DNA from: Veillonella sp. 3310
GTDB taxonomy: Bacteria > Bacillota > Negativicutes > Veillonellales > Veillonellaceae
Direction of reading: 5' to 3'
Length of the DNA stretch: 64,000 nt
Assembly: GCF_003999875.1 (NCBI RefSeq)
Contig: NZ_RQVJ01000001.1
Coordinates: 558,001-622,000 of the forward strand
Shown: positions 17,194 to 25,965 of the stretch, piece after piece
Numbering within the stretch: position 1 is the first letter of the stretch
Layout: each line of letters opens with the position of its first letter
Notes under the pieces: generated by a model
What the model was told of the DNA's origin: nothing
The model's database searches: none
Seen by the model: only the letters and a program-made list of their open reading frames with translations
Program-made: the position numbers and the translations under genes

Positions 17194-17805
17194 TTACGTA
17201 TTATATATCTTATGTTCCTTAATATATTGGTACACGGTTCTCGGCAACATATATCGGGTAGACAAGCCATGGCGCAATCGATGACGCAATTCCGTGGCAG
17301 ACAGCTTCATTTCTGGCACTTCTAATATATGAATACGACCGCTTCGTTGAGTAAGCCATTCGATGCTTTCACCAATGTCGTTTGTAGCACCAGGACGAAT
17401 AGCCCCGATGAACTCGCACATATCTAACAATTCCTCTATGTATTTCCAATTTGGTAAATTCTGAATCGTATCTGTGCCAGCAATAAAGAAAAACTCTGTA
17501 TCCGGTCCATACACATCATGAAAATACCTCAATGTATCAATGGTATAAGATTTTCCATCCCGCCTCATCTCTACATCAGAAACCACAAAATTGGGATTAT
17601 CCAATACCGCTGCACGCACCATTTCTAATCGATATTTCGCCTCAATGACATCGGTTTCTTTATGCGGTGGTTCCTTTGCGGGCACAAAAATAACCCGATT
17701 TAAATCAAACGCTTCTAACGCCATTTCTGCAATCATTAAATGCCCCAAATGAACAGGATTAAAGGTACCCCCTAAAATGCCAATTCTCTTTTTCTTATCT
17801 GCCAT
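17194..17805 (-). CDS. nadD: Nicotinate-nucleotide adenylyltransferase
   Basis: A 203-residue enzyme that adenylates nicotinate mononucleotide in NAD biosynthesis. The nucleotidyltransferase motif GGTFNPVHLGHL (residues 12-23) carries the HxGH signature, and the second signature is in MKLSATELRHRLRHG near residue 170 (ISxTxxR-like). Length is typical. Its ATG lies inside the 47-codon ORF at 17795-17938, in a different frame, which suggests translational coupling to that small gene. Cytoplasmic. Confidence 0.95.
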   Translation of the reverse strand: MADKKKRIGILGGTFNPVHLGHLMIAEMALEAFDLNRVIFVPAKEPPHKETDVIEAKYRLEMVRAAVLDNPNFVVSDVEMRRDGKSYTIDTLRYFHDVYGPDTEFFFIAGTDTIQNLPNWKYIEELLDMCEFIGAIRPGATNDIGESIEWLTQRSGRIHILEVPEMKLSATELRHRLRHGLSTRYMLPRTVYQYIKEHKIYNT

Positions 17806-17938
17806 GTAACCACGCCCCTATACACACTAGAGATACCATACTTAGTATGGCTAATACGATGCCGTAAGACTTCCATTCATAAGCCCCTTTAGGAGACTTC
17901 ATATACTGAAAGTAAGCTTTTACATACTCAAGTTTCAT
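17795..17938 (-). CDS. Small single-pass membrane peptide, 47 residues
   Basis: A short gene read by eye: ATG at 17938, stop at 17797-17795, 47 codons beginning MKLEYVKAYFQYMKSPKGAY. The first ~25 residues are charged and aromatic. Residues ~26-43 (GIVLAILSMVSLVCIGAW) form one transmembrane helix, followed by LHGR. Its ATG overlaps the proA stop codon (ATGA), and its stop lies 11 bases inside nadD, so it is coupled at both ends. This spacing and the absence of any other use for the 129-bp proA-nadD gap support a real gene. I know no family for it. A possible role is a small membrane partner or a coupling leader for nadD (inference). Confidence 0.6.
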   Translation of the reverse strand: MKLEYVKAYFQYMKSPKGAYEWKSYGIVLAILSMVSLVCIGAWLHGR

Positions 17939-19191
17939 CGTACCTGTCCATGACCAAAGACGAAATATTTATAACTTGTCAACGCATCTAATCCCATAGG
18001 TCCACGAGCATGTAACTTCTGCGTACTAATTCCAATTTCTGCCCCTAAACCAAATTCAAAACCATCTGTAAATCGTGTCGATGCATTGACATAGACTGTA
18101 GACGCATCCACCAGGTTCATAAACCGTTCTGCCTGAGTTGGGTCTTCTGTAAGAATCATTTCCGAATGTTTCGTGCCAAATGTATTAATATGGTCAATAG
18201 CATCATCAATGGAAGCTACCACTTTGAAATTCACAATATAGTCATTATATTCTGTAGCCCAATTGTCCTCTGTAGCAGGCTTCACTTGAGAAGATAAGCT
18301 TTGCACCTTATCATCTCCATAGATGGTAACACCTTTTTCTTTTAGCATAGCCACAATTTTAGGACCTAAGTCATGTAATCTCGCTTCATGTAACAGAATT
18401 GTTTCCATTGCATTACATACAGATGGGCGTGACAGTTTTGCATTTTCCAATACTTGTAATGCCATCGCTTCATCAGCAGAGGCATCCACATAGCCATGGA
18501 CAACACCACTCCCTGTTTCTATGACAGGAATTTTACTGTTATTCACAACAAATTGAATCAATCCTGCCCCACCTCGTGGAATCATCACATCGATCCATTT
18601 ACGTTGTGCTAACAATTCACCTACAGCCTCACGTTCTAGAATAGATACTAATTGAACTAGTTCCTTAGGAGCGCCACAACGTTCTAAAGAACTTTGCATA
18701 ACTTGTACCATCGCCTCACTAGTATGGTATGCCTCTTTTCCACCACGGAGAATGATAGCATTGCCTGTTTTTATAGCTAAGGCTGCTGCATCCACTGTTA
18801 CATTTGGACGTGCTTCATAAATCATACCGATCACACCAATAGGAATTTGTCGCTTTTCGATACGCAAACCATTCTCTAACGTCCTAGTTTCTAATACTGT
18901 CCCAATAGGATCTCGTAAGTTAGCTACCTGACGAACACCCTCGCAAATGCCTTCAATACGTTCTTTCGTCAATCGAAGACGGTCCATCATCACGGAAGGA
19001 ACTCCATTCTCTTTGGCTTGAGAACAATCAATACTATTCGCTTCCAAAATTGTAGGGATTGCCGTTTCCAAATCACAAGCAATCTGTTCCAAGATGTGAT
19101 TTTTATCTTCTGTACTCAGTACTTGTCCGGCCATAGAGGCTGACCTTGCTGCTTTACCTAAACTTTCAAAATATGCAGTATATGGATTCAT
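17935..19191 (-). CDS. proA: Gamma-glutamyl phosphate reductase
   Basis: A 418-residue NADPH-dependent enzyme of proline biosynthesis that reduces glutamyl-5-phosphate to the semialdehyde. The aldehyde-dehydrogenase fold is evident from IGVIGMIYEARPNVTVDAAA near residue 115, the GGKEAYHTSEA loop near 150, and the catalytic cysteine in LSRPSVCNAMETILLH near residue 260. EFGLGAEIGISTQKLHARGP is the family-specific end motif. Length is typical. It is three bases downstream of proB and its stop codon overlaps the start of a small membrane-peptide gene. Confidence 0.97.
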   Translation of the reverse strand: MNPYTAYFESLGKAARSASMAGQVLSTEDKNHILEQIACDLETAIPTILEANSIDCSQAKENGVPSVMMDRLRLTKERIEGICEGVRQVANLRDPIGTVLETRTLENGLRIEKRQIPIGVIGMIYEARPNVTVDAAALAIKTGNAIILRGGKEAYHTSEAMVQVMQSSLERCGAPKELVQLVSILEREAVGELLAQRKWIDVMIPRGGAGLIQFVVNNSKIPVIETGSGVVHGYVDASADEAMALQVLENAKLSRPSVCNAMETILLHEARLHDLGPKIVAMLKEKGVTIYGDDKVQSLSSQVKPATEDNWATEYNDYIVNFKVVASIDDAIDHINTFGTKHSEMILTEDPTQAERFMNLVDASTVYVNASTRFTDGFEFGLGAEIGISTQKLHARGPMGLDALTSYKYFVFGHGQVR

Positions 19192-19194
19192 AAT

Positions 19195-20322
19195 TTACTC
19201 CTGTCGTAAGACAACTAAGTTATCTCGATGCACCACTACATGATAGGTATCACGAACGCCTAGAATACTAGGGATATCCTGTGATTTATGACCTTTAATC
19301 TTAAGCAAATCGGATAGATTAAAGTTCACAATACCACGAGCGATTTCCTCTCCATCATGAACGATAGATATCGTATCCCCTTCTTCAAATTGTCCTTCAC
19401 CAGACAGAATACCTACTGGTAAAATACTGGATCCATTGGTAAGCAATGCATCGCGGCATCCTTTATCTACATGAATGGAACCTTGCAAACGTGTGCCAAA
19501 TGCCATCCAACGTTTCTTGATTTGCGGCACATCTCTATGCGGCCAGAAATGGGTGCCTCGTTCTTCTCCATTCATGATAGCCTTAATACTATCTGCATGA
19601 TCCCCAGAGGCAATGACCATATGAACACCGGAATTCGTTGCAATATGAGCCGCTTGAATTTTCGTATACATACCTCCTGTACCCAAAGAAGACCCTGCGC
19701 CGCCAGATATTTCATAAATGTACGGCGTAAGAGCCTCTACTTCATGAATTAAGGTAGCTCTTGGATTCGTCGATGGATTCGCTGTGTATAACCCCTCGAT
19801 ATCCGAAAGGATAATCAATGCATCTGCATCGATAATACTAGCAATGTTAGCAGATAATGTATCATTATCTCCGATTTTAAATTCATCGATAGCCACCACG
19901 TCATTTTCATTGATAATAGGAATAACACCTAATCCAATAAGTGCAGTCAGTGTATTCCGTAAATTCAGATAATGACTACGTTTCACCGTATCTTCTCGGG
20001 TCACAAGAATTTGTCCCACCGTATGTCCATATTCAGCGAATAACTTCTCATACATGTGCAACAAAATCCCTTGCCCTACAGAGGCAGCCGCTTGTTTTAA
20101 CGCAATATCATCGGGTCTTGAAGTGAACCCCAATGAGGGAAGACCGGCGGCAGTAGCCCCAGAAGAAACTAAAATCATTTCTTTTCCTGCATTGGCTAAA
20201 TTACAAATTTGGCGGACTAACACTTCCATTTTATCAATGTTAATGCGTCCATTTGCATGGGTTAGTGAACTCGTTCCTACTTTAACAATCACTCGTTTCG
20301 CCTGTCGTAATTCTTCTCTCAT
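19195..20322 (-). CDS. proB: Glutamate 5-kinase
   Basis: A 375-residue enzyme that phosphorylates glutamate as the first committed step of proline synthesis and is usually feedback-inhibited by proline. The amino-acid-kinase domain covers ~1-255 (VIVKVGTSSLTHANGRI; LVSSGATAAGLPSLGF; PIINENDVVAIDEFKIGDND; GTGGMYTKIQAAHIA). A C-terminal PUA domain covers ~275-370 (GSIHVDKGCRDALLTNGSSI). This two-domain form is typical of bacteria. It is directly upstream of proA (three-base gap) and 22 bp downstream of yhbY. Confidence 0.97.
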   Translation of the reverse strand: MREELRQAKRVIVKVGTSSLTHANGRINIDKMEVLVRQICNLANAGKEMILVSSGATAAGLPSLGFTSRPDDIALKQAAASVGQGILLHMYEKLFAEYGHTVGQILVTREDTVKRSHYLNLRNTLTALIGLGVIPIINENDVVAIDEFKIGDNDTLSANIASIIDADALIILSDIEGLYTANPSTNPRATLIHEVEALTPYIYEISGGAGSSLGTGGMYTKIQAAHIATNSGVHMVIASGDHADSIKAIMNGEERGTHFWPHRDVPQIKKRWMAFGTRLQGSIHVDKGCRDALLTNGSSILPVGILSGEGQFEEGDTISIVHDGEEIARGIVNFNLSDLLKIKGHKSQDIPSILGVRDTYHVVVHRDNLVVLRQE

Positions 20323-20344
20323 CGCTTCACCTCATACGGATTGA

Positions 20345-20632
20345 TTATCTTGGCAACTCAATTTTTGGATCTTTTGCTTTTTTATACAATACACCATTAT
20401 GTCCAATGATTTGTACTAATTCTGCTCCTAACATATCTGCTAAGTGAGGCAAAATTTCTTTTGGATCCTCTAAGCAGTTGTTTAATACTTTTACTTTGAT
20501 TAATTCACGTTTTGTAATAGCAGCTCGTGCACTGTCGATAACAGGATCTTCCAATCCCCCTTTACCAATCATCACCACTGCTGGCATAGTACTTGCTAAG
20601 GCACGTAAATATCGCTTTTGTTTACCTGTCAT
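20345..20632 (-). CDS. yhbY: CRM-domain RNA-binding protein YhbY
   Basis: A 95-residue ribosome-assembly factor with one CRM domain filling the protein. The opening TGKQKRYLRALASTMPAVVM, the GKGGLEDPVIDSARAAITKR segment with the conserved GKGGL loop, and the RELIKVKVLNNCLEDP strand are diagnostic. YhbY associates with pre-50S particles. It follows obgE by eight bases; Obg is also a 50S assembly factor, so the neighbours share a process. Confidence 0.94.
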   Translation of the reverse strand: MTGKQKRYLRALASTMPAVVMIGKGGLEDPVIDSARAAITKRELIKVKVLNNCLEDPKEILPHLADMLGAELVQIIGHNGVLYKKAKDPKIELPR

Positions 20633-20640
20633 TCTATCTC

Positions 20641-21912
20641 CTAATCATGGAAAGTAAATCGTTGGTCTCCGATGACTACTTCATCACCATCTTGTATACC
20701 ACGTTTTTTCAATTCCGCATCTAAATCCATATAACGCCAAATCTTTTGGAATCTTCGCAATGCTTGTTCATCATCAAGATTTGTCATAGCCACTAATTTT
20801 TCAATACGAGAGCCACTAATAATATAGGATGCATCATCGCCACGAGTAATGATGAAATCTGTATCAGGTTTTGCTTCATAATAAACAGTATCATCCACCA
20901 CTTCTGGTTCTGGCACGTAATTTTCCACATAGTACCACGCACGTTCTACTAATGCTGGCAAGCCTTCTCCAGTTAATGCATTCACCGCAAATACTTCGTA
21001 ATCTTGATCAGCAAAGTATTTTGTCACTCTTGGCAATGTTTCTTCATCTTGTAACAAGTCTGTTTTATTTAATACAATTAATTGTTTTTTCTTGCTTAAT
21101 TTTTCGCTATATTTTGCCAGCTCTTCATTAATTTTATGAAAGTCCTCAATAGGGTCACGACCTTCTAATCCAGATACATCCAATACATGTAGCAAAATAT
21201 TACTACGTTCTACATGACGCAAGAAGGAATGTCCTAAGCCAATGCCTTCACTTGCCCCTTCAATCAAACCTGGAATATCTGCCATAACGAAACTCTTACC
21301 TGGCGCTACAGATACTACCCCTAATACTGGAGTTAATGTCGTAAAGTGGTAGGCTGCCACTTCTGGTTTTGCAGAAGATACTTTGCGGATAATAGAGGAT
21401 TTACCCACACTTGGGTACCCCAATAATCCCACGTCAGCCAACACTTTTAATTCAAGGTTTAACCAACGTTCTTCACCTGGTTCCCCTTTTTCAGCGAACG
21501 TTGGTACACGGTTAGCACTTGTTTGAAAACGCGCATTACCACGTCCACCTCGACCACCTTTGGCAACCATGTAAGTTTGTCCATCTTCCACTAAGTCCGC
21601 CATTAATTTACCGGACTCTTCATCAGTTACCGTTGTTCCCAATGGAACAGAAACGATTAAATTTTCAGCGCCACGACCATGCTTGTTGGCACTCTGCCCT
21701 GCACCGCCTGTATCGCCTTTAAATTGACGTTTATATCTAAAATCAACCAGTGTATTGATATTTCTGTCAGCTTTTAAAATGATGTCAGCACCTTTACCGC
21801 CATCACCACCATTCGGTCCCCCTTGTGGCACATATTTTTCTCGACGGAAACTACTCATACCGTTACCGCCATCTCCCGCTTTCACTAATATACGGGCACG
21901 ATCTATAAACAT
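20641..21912 (-). CDS. obgE: Obg/CgtA family GTPase
   Basis: A 423-residue ribosome-assembly and stress GTPase. The N-terminal glycine-rich Obg fold (1-158) shows repeated GGDGGKGADII, GRGAENLIVSVPLGT and GGRGGRGNARF. The G domain (~159-330) has the P-loop GYPSVGKSS, DIPGLIEGASEGIGLGHSFL (G3) and NKTDL (G4). Residues ~345-423 form the OCT domain found in Firmicute Obg (TDFIITRGDDASYIISGSRI). It lies in a run with yhbY, proB and proA. A hairpin with a UUCG tetraloop precedes it in the 46-bp gap after ctpA. Confidence 0.97.
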   Translation of the reverse strand: MFIDRARILVKAGDGGNGMSSFRREKYVPQGGPNGGDGGKGADIILKADRNINTLVDFRYKRQFKGDTGGAGQSANKHGRGAENLIVSVPLGTTVTDEESGKLMADLVEDGQTYMVAKGGRGGRGNARFQTSANRVPTFAEKGEPGEERWLNLELKVLADVGLLGYPSVGKSSIIRKVSSAKPEVAAYHFTTLTPVLGVVSVAPGKSFVMADIPGLIEGASEGIGLGHSFLRHVERSNILLHVLDVSGLEGRDPIEDFHKINEELAKYSEKLSKKKQLIVLNKTDLLQDEETLPRVTKYFADQDYEVFAVNALTGEGLPALVERAWYYVENYVPEPEVVDDTVYYEAKPDTDFIITRGDDASYIISGSRIEKLVAMTNLDDEQALRRFQKIWRYMDLDAELKKRGIQDGDEVVIGDQRFTFHD

Positions 21913-21934
21913 ATTTTTTTCCTCTAGCCCTATA

Positions 21935-21960
21935 GATAGAGCGGCCGAAGCCGCTATATC
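21935..21960 (-). other. Stable UUCG-tetraloop hairpin between ctpA and obgE
   Basis: GATA-AGCGGC / GCCGCT-TATC pairs around a C(UUCG)G tetraloop on the minus-strand transcript, starting inside the ctpA stop codon. No T-run follows, so it is not a standard terminator. It may protect or separate the two halves of the message. Confidence 0.55.
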
Positions 21961-23194
21961 ATAGAGTTTTTACAATTTCAATAGCACGTTCCATTTGTAC
22001 ATCCTCTTCAGGATTTGTCTTGGACGGCTCCACAACTTCATCTGGTTCAATACCAATACCATCGATAACTCTATCATTTGGTGTGTGATAGCGCGCGATA
22101 GTAATCTTTAAACCTTCTCCGTCAAGGCCTTGTACTACGCTCTGCACAGTACCTTTGCCATAACTTTTGGTACCTACAATGGTACCCGATTTTGTATCCT
22201 GCACAGCACCAGCAATAATTTCTGAAGCACTTGCAGAGTTACCATTAATCAACACAACTAATGGGATAAGAGGATACTCTCCTCTAGACATATAGGCTGT
22301 CGTTTTACCTCGTCTCGTTTGTACCGTCACAATCGGGCCTTTCGGCACCAAATATTGTCCAATACCGTGAGCCGTTGTAATCAAGCCACCTGGATTATCA
22401 CGTAAGTCTAATACTAACCGTTTCATCCCTTTAGATTGAAGGTCCTCATAGGCCTTCGTAAATTCATCTACTGTTTTTTCAGCAAATTGGGTAACACGAA
22501 TATAACCAATATCTTCAGTTAGCATTTGTCCTTTTACTGTAGGCATCACAATCGTTTTCCGTTCAATGGAAAGCTCCTGTTCTTCCCCATTGCGGAGGAT
22601 ACGAAGTACTACAAAAGTGCCTTCTTCACCTCGAATACGATTCGCTACGTCTTCTTTTTCAATATCAGACACAGGTGTACCATCAATAGCAAGGATTTGA
22701 TCTCCTTTTTGAAGCCCTGCCGCTTCCGCTGGTTGTCCTTCCATCGTAGCGCCTACTTTCAGGGTTTTTCCATCAGAAAAATCTAGTAATAGGCCAATCC
22801 CACTATAAGTAGAGGACGTGTGCATTTCCAGCTCTTTCATGTCATCCTTATCTAAATAGACAGTATGTTTATCATGAGTACCTTTGGCTAAGCCTTTCAG
22901 CATATTCACAAAGAGTTCTTCTTTGGCTGGAGGATCCATGGCCCATTGGGTCGTGATGTAATAGGTATATCCAAATTTGGCAATCCCTAAAGGCGACCCC
23001 GAAATATACCAGAATACACCAGTCATAACCACAAGGACCGTAAGAATACACCCAATGACTCCCACCACCGCAGTTTTTAAGATTGACTTCCAGCTAAATG
23101 CTTCGTCATCGACAAAACCATCATCATCTGCATCGGTGATGAAGAAAAATTCTTTAATCTGTTTCCAGATAGTTTGTTTTTCTTTTTCTTTCAT
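21959..23194 (-). CDS. C-terminal processing peptidase (S41 family)
   Basis: A 411-residue membrane-anchored periplasmic serine protease. An acidic cytoplasmic N-terminus (ITDADDDGFVDDEAF) precedes a transmembrane helix at ~36-58, then a PDZ domain (~120-205; MEGQPAEAAGLQKGDQILAI) and the S41 catalytic domain. The catalytic serine is in NGNSASASEIIAGAVQD near residue 315, and the lysine follows in GTKSYGKGTVQSVVQG near 340. Family members trim peptidoglycan hydrolases, lipoproteins or signalling proteins. It is nine bases downstream of an EnvC-like M23 gene and close to ftsEX, a cluster that controls cell-wall splitting, so it may process that machinery. The first ~20 residues are highly charged. 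Confidence 0.93.
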   Translation of the reverse strand: MKEKEKQTIWKQIKEFFFITDADDDGFVDDEAFSWKSILKTAVVGVIGCILTVLVVMTGVFWYISGSPLGIAKFGYTYYITTQWAMDPPAKEELFVNMLKGLAKGTHDKHTVYLDKDDMKELEMHTSSTYSGIGLLLDFSDGKTLKVGATMEGQPAEAAGLQKGDQILAIDGTPVSDIEKEDVANRIRGEEGTFVVLRILRNGEEQELSIERKTIVMPTVKGQMLTEDIGYIRVTQFAEKTVDEFTKAYEDLQSKGMKRLVLDLRDNPGGLITTAHGIGQYLVPKGPIVTVQTRRGKTTAYMSRGEYPLIPLVVLINGNSASASEIIAGAVQDTKSGTIVGTKSYGKGTVQSVVQGLDGEGLKITIARYHTPNDRVIDGIGIEPDEVVEPSKTNPEEDVQMERAIEIVKTL

Positions 23195-23202
23195 AGTCTC
23201 CT

Positions 23203-24384
23203 CTATAAGTATCCCATCGGATCTGTTGGTTCCCCATTAATACGCACTTCAAAGTGAAGATGTGGACCTGTAGAACCTCCGGTATTACCAGAATAGGAAA
23301 CAACTTGACCTTTTGATACAGTTTGGCCTGGGCTTACCGCTACCTCACTATTATGAGCATACAAGGTGGACATACCATTTCCATGGTCAATGATAACAGT
23401 ATATCCATAACCGCTAACCCAACCAGCTTCTACGACAACGCCACCATCCGCTGCATGCACAGGTGTACCTTCATCCACACCAAAGTCAGTGCCCGCATGT
23501 AAACGACGTGTGCCATAAATCGGGTGAATACGCCAACCAAAGTCAGACGTAATAGGCGCCACCACAGGGGCTGCTAATTGACCAGATCCTTGCACCCATG
23601 TAGCACCACCGCCACCACCGCCTTGGCTTGCAGCCGCTGCTGCCGCCGCTGCACGTTCTGCAGCCCGCTGTTGTAGCATCGCAGTAATGCTTGCGGAAGA
23701 CGCCATTAATTCATTATAAGCACGTTCAGCTGTATCTCGGTCATTCATAGCCCGTTCTAACACAGCTTGGCGTTCTGCTTTTTTCTGATTAATTACGTTT
23801 TGCTTTTCTTGCGCTACTTTTTCTAGTTCTAATACTTTAGCACGATCTTCTTCTAATTTAGCTTTTTTGCTAGCAATTTCTTCTCGCTCCGTTTTAATCG
23901 TGTTGATCAAATCCATATCGGATTGTAGAATACGTTTCAACATTTCCATACGGTTTGCAAAATCGCTAAAGTCTTTGGACCCAATAACTACATCTAAGTA
24001 GCTTAAACGGCCATTGATATAAATATCTCGTACCCGTTTATAGAATACTTTTTCACGAGACTGCAAGCGGGCTTGTGCTTCTTTCAATTCCGCTTCTGTT
24101 TTTGTAATATCTTTATCTAATTGAATCCGCTCTGCCTGCACTTGTTTTAATTCTGCAGTGGCAGTATCTAAATCACGTTGTATAGCATGTAACTGTTCAT
24201 ATACGGTACCAATCGTTTTTTCAGCTTCTGACTTTTTATTCGCTTCATTTGTTATTTGTTGTTGAATATTTGACAACTGATTCGTTAAGTCTTCATCTTG
24301 TGCTTGATACCAATACGGTGTAGCCATCATGATAGAACCGCATAGTAAACTAGTTACTAGTGTTACAGTTTTTTTCTTCATCAT
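23203..24384 (-). CDS. EnvC-like murein hydrolase activator / M23 peptidase
   Basis: A 393-residue exported protein. A signal peptide (1-~28) is followed by a long coiled coil (~30-225; LSNIQQQITNEANKKSEAEK, then repeated heptads), an alanine- and glycine-rich linker (~240-260) and a C-terminal M23/LytM domain (~270-393). Zinc-site motifs are complete: H and D in HAGTDFG, and the HLH in GPHLHFEV, with YAHNS between. It could therefore be an active endopeptidase, unlike E. coli EnvC, which lost its zinc ligands. It lies two bases after ftsX, matching the FtsEX-EnvC/PcsB division system in which ATP hydrolysis drives the coiled coil to activate cell-wall hydrolysis. Confidence 0.92.
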   Translation of the reverse strand: MMKKKTVTLVTSLLCGSIMMATPYWYQAQDEDLTNQLSNIQQQITNEANKKSEAEKTIGTVYEQLHAIQRDLDTATAELKQVQAERIQLDKDITKTEAELKEAQARLQSREKVFYKRVRDIYINGRLSYLDVVIGSKDFSDFANRMEMLKRILQSDMDLINTIKTEREEIASKKAKLEEDRAKVLELEKVAQEKQNVINQKKAERQAVLERAMNDRDTAERAYNELMASSASITAMLQQRAAERAAAAAAAASQGGGGGGATWVQGSGQLAAPVVAPITSDFGWRIHPIYGTRRLHAGTDFGVDEGTPVHAADGGVVVEAGWVSGYGYTVIIDHGNGMSTLYAHNSEVAVSPGQTVSKGQVVSYSGNTGGSTGPHLHFEVRINGEPTDPMGYL

Positions 24385-24386
24385 TC

Positions 24387-25274
24387 CTACACTTTCATAT
24401 ATTGTTTTAACGAAATAGTACTACCAATAGCACCTACTAGTATACCTACACCTACTAAGCCAGCTGACAATTGATAGATGAATGGCATCATTGGTACTAA
24501 TGGCATAAAAGCAAAGTTGGAAATCACTTCCATCGTAATATAGCGATAGAATTGCCATGTCGCAACACCTGCAATAGCACCACCAATAGCGCCCAAGAAC
24601 ATACCTTCTAATACGAAAGGCCAACGGATAAACCAGTTCGTAGCCCCTACATACTTCATAATTCCAATTTCTTTTCGACGCGCGAACACAGTCAATCGAA
24701 TCGTGTTGGAAATAATAAATAAGGTAGCCCCCGCTAAGAAAGCAATTAACACAATCCCGCCGATACGAATAATTTTTGTGACTTCAAAAATTTGTTCAAT
24801 CACATCTTGCCCATAATGAGCGCTTTCTACCTCCGGATATTTAGATACCAGTTCCGCTGTGCTTTTCACTTGCTCTGGTGTATTGAAAGTCAACACATAG
24901 GACGTTGGCAATGGATTATGTCCATCTAAGGATTCTACCAATTGCTGTTGTTCTCCTAAGCGCTCTTTAAAGCGTTTCATAGCTTCATCTTTTGTGACAA
25001 ATTCAATATCTTTTAGCTCTGGCAAGGCTTTTAACTTTTTACCTAATTCCATCACTTGCGGTGTGGTTAAGTTGTCCTTCAAATAGATACTGATCTGCAC
25101 TTGGCTCTCTAAATGAGATGCCAAATTGTTAAGGTTTACCACTCCACAGGCAAACACGCCTAGGATAAACAAAGACAATGTGACTGTAGAGATAGAAGCC
25201 AAGGACATCAATCCATTACGACGCATGGATTGAATGGCTTCTTTTATATAATACTTAAATGTTCTAATTTTCAT
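24387..25274 (-). CDS. ftsX: Cell-division permease FtsX
   Basis: A 295-residue inner-membrane protein with four transmembrane helices (near 22-45, 172-195, 220-245 and 265-288) and a periplasmic loop between the first two (~46-165) that contacts the coiled-coil activator. The FtsX family is indicated by FKYYIKEAIQSMRRNGLMSL at the start and IRLTVFARRKEIGIMKYVGA near residue 190. It overlaps the upstream ftsE gene by 11 bases, so the two subunits are co-translated. The next gene encodes the EnvC-like protein this complex would control. Confidence 0.96.
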   Translation of the reverse strand: MKIRTFKYYIKEAIQSMRRNGLMSLASISTVTLSLFILGVFACGVVNLNNLASHLESQVQISIYLKDNLTTPQVMELGKKLKALPELKDIEFVTKDEAMKRFKERLGEQQQLVESLDGHNPLPTSYVLTFNTPEQVKSTAELVSKYPEVESAHYGQDVIEQIFEVTKIIRIGGIVLIAFLAGATLFIISNTIRLTVFARRKEIGIMKYVGATNWFIRWPFVLEGMFLGAIGGAIAGVATWQFYRYITMEVISNFAFMPLVPMMPFIYQLSAGLVGVGILVGAIGSTISLKQYMKV

Positions 25275-25950
25275 GGAATGCGGCCCCTCTCATTTGATCA
25301 CTTACTACACGACCACCTTCTAAGGCAATCACTCGCTTGTTTAGATAAGACACCATATCCATATCATGTGTCACCATCACTACAGTTGTACCTGAGTTAT
25401 TGATGGCTTTGAAAAGGTCGGAAATATCACGGCTTGTTTGAGGATCCAGGTTACCTGTTGGTTCATCCGCAATCAATACCAATGGTTTATTCACAATGGC
25501 TCTAGCGATAGCTACCCGTTGTTGCTCCCCACCACTAAGATCTTGTGGTAAATCATTAGCTTTATCGCTCAATCCAACCAATTCTAATACATTTAAAACT
25601 TTCTCTCTAATTACTTTCGGTTTTTCCTCGATAACTTCCAAGGCGAAAGCAATATTTTCAAAGACTGTTTTTGATGGTAATAATCGGAAATCTTGGAATA
25701 CAATACCTAACTTTCTACGCAAGTATGGTACTTTACTAGATTTGATACGTGTTACATCAACATCATTCACAATGACCGTTCCAGAATCTGGTGTAACTTC
25801 ATGTGAAAGTAACTTAATAAATGTTGATTTACCTGCTCCAGAATGCCCACAGACTAATACGAATTCTCCTTTTTCAATATGAATCGACACATCCTCTAAA
25901 GCAACAGACCCATTGTCGTATACTTTATGGACATTTCTAAATTCTATCAT
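25264..25950 (-). CDS. ftsE: Cell-division ATP-binding protein FtsE
   Basis: A 228-residue cytoplasmic ABC ATPase that pairs with FtsX. Walker A is CGHSGAGKST near residue 35, the signature is LSGGEQQRVAIARAIVNKP near 140, Walker B is VLIADEPTGNLDP near 160, and the switch histidine is in VVMVTHDM near 195. The FtsE-typical opening MIEFRNVHKVYDNGSVAL is present. ftsE-ftsX-EnvC-like-ctpA run as one operon with short or overlapping junctions. The upstream transketolase genes end 15 bp before it on the same strand. Confidence 0.96.
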   Translation of the reverse strand: MIEFRNVHKVYDNGSVALEDVSIHIEKGEFVLVCGHSGAGKSTFIKLLSHEVTPDSGTVIVNDVDVTRIKSSKVPYLRRKLGIVFQDFRLLPSKTVFENIAFALEVIEEKPKVIREKVLNVLELVGLSDKANDLPQDLSGGEQQRVAIARAIVNKPLVLIADEPTGNLDPQTSRDISDLFKAINNSGTTVVMVTHDMDMVSYLNKRVIALEGGRVVSDQMRGAAFHEN

Positions 25951-25965
25951 TCTATCATTCCCTTC

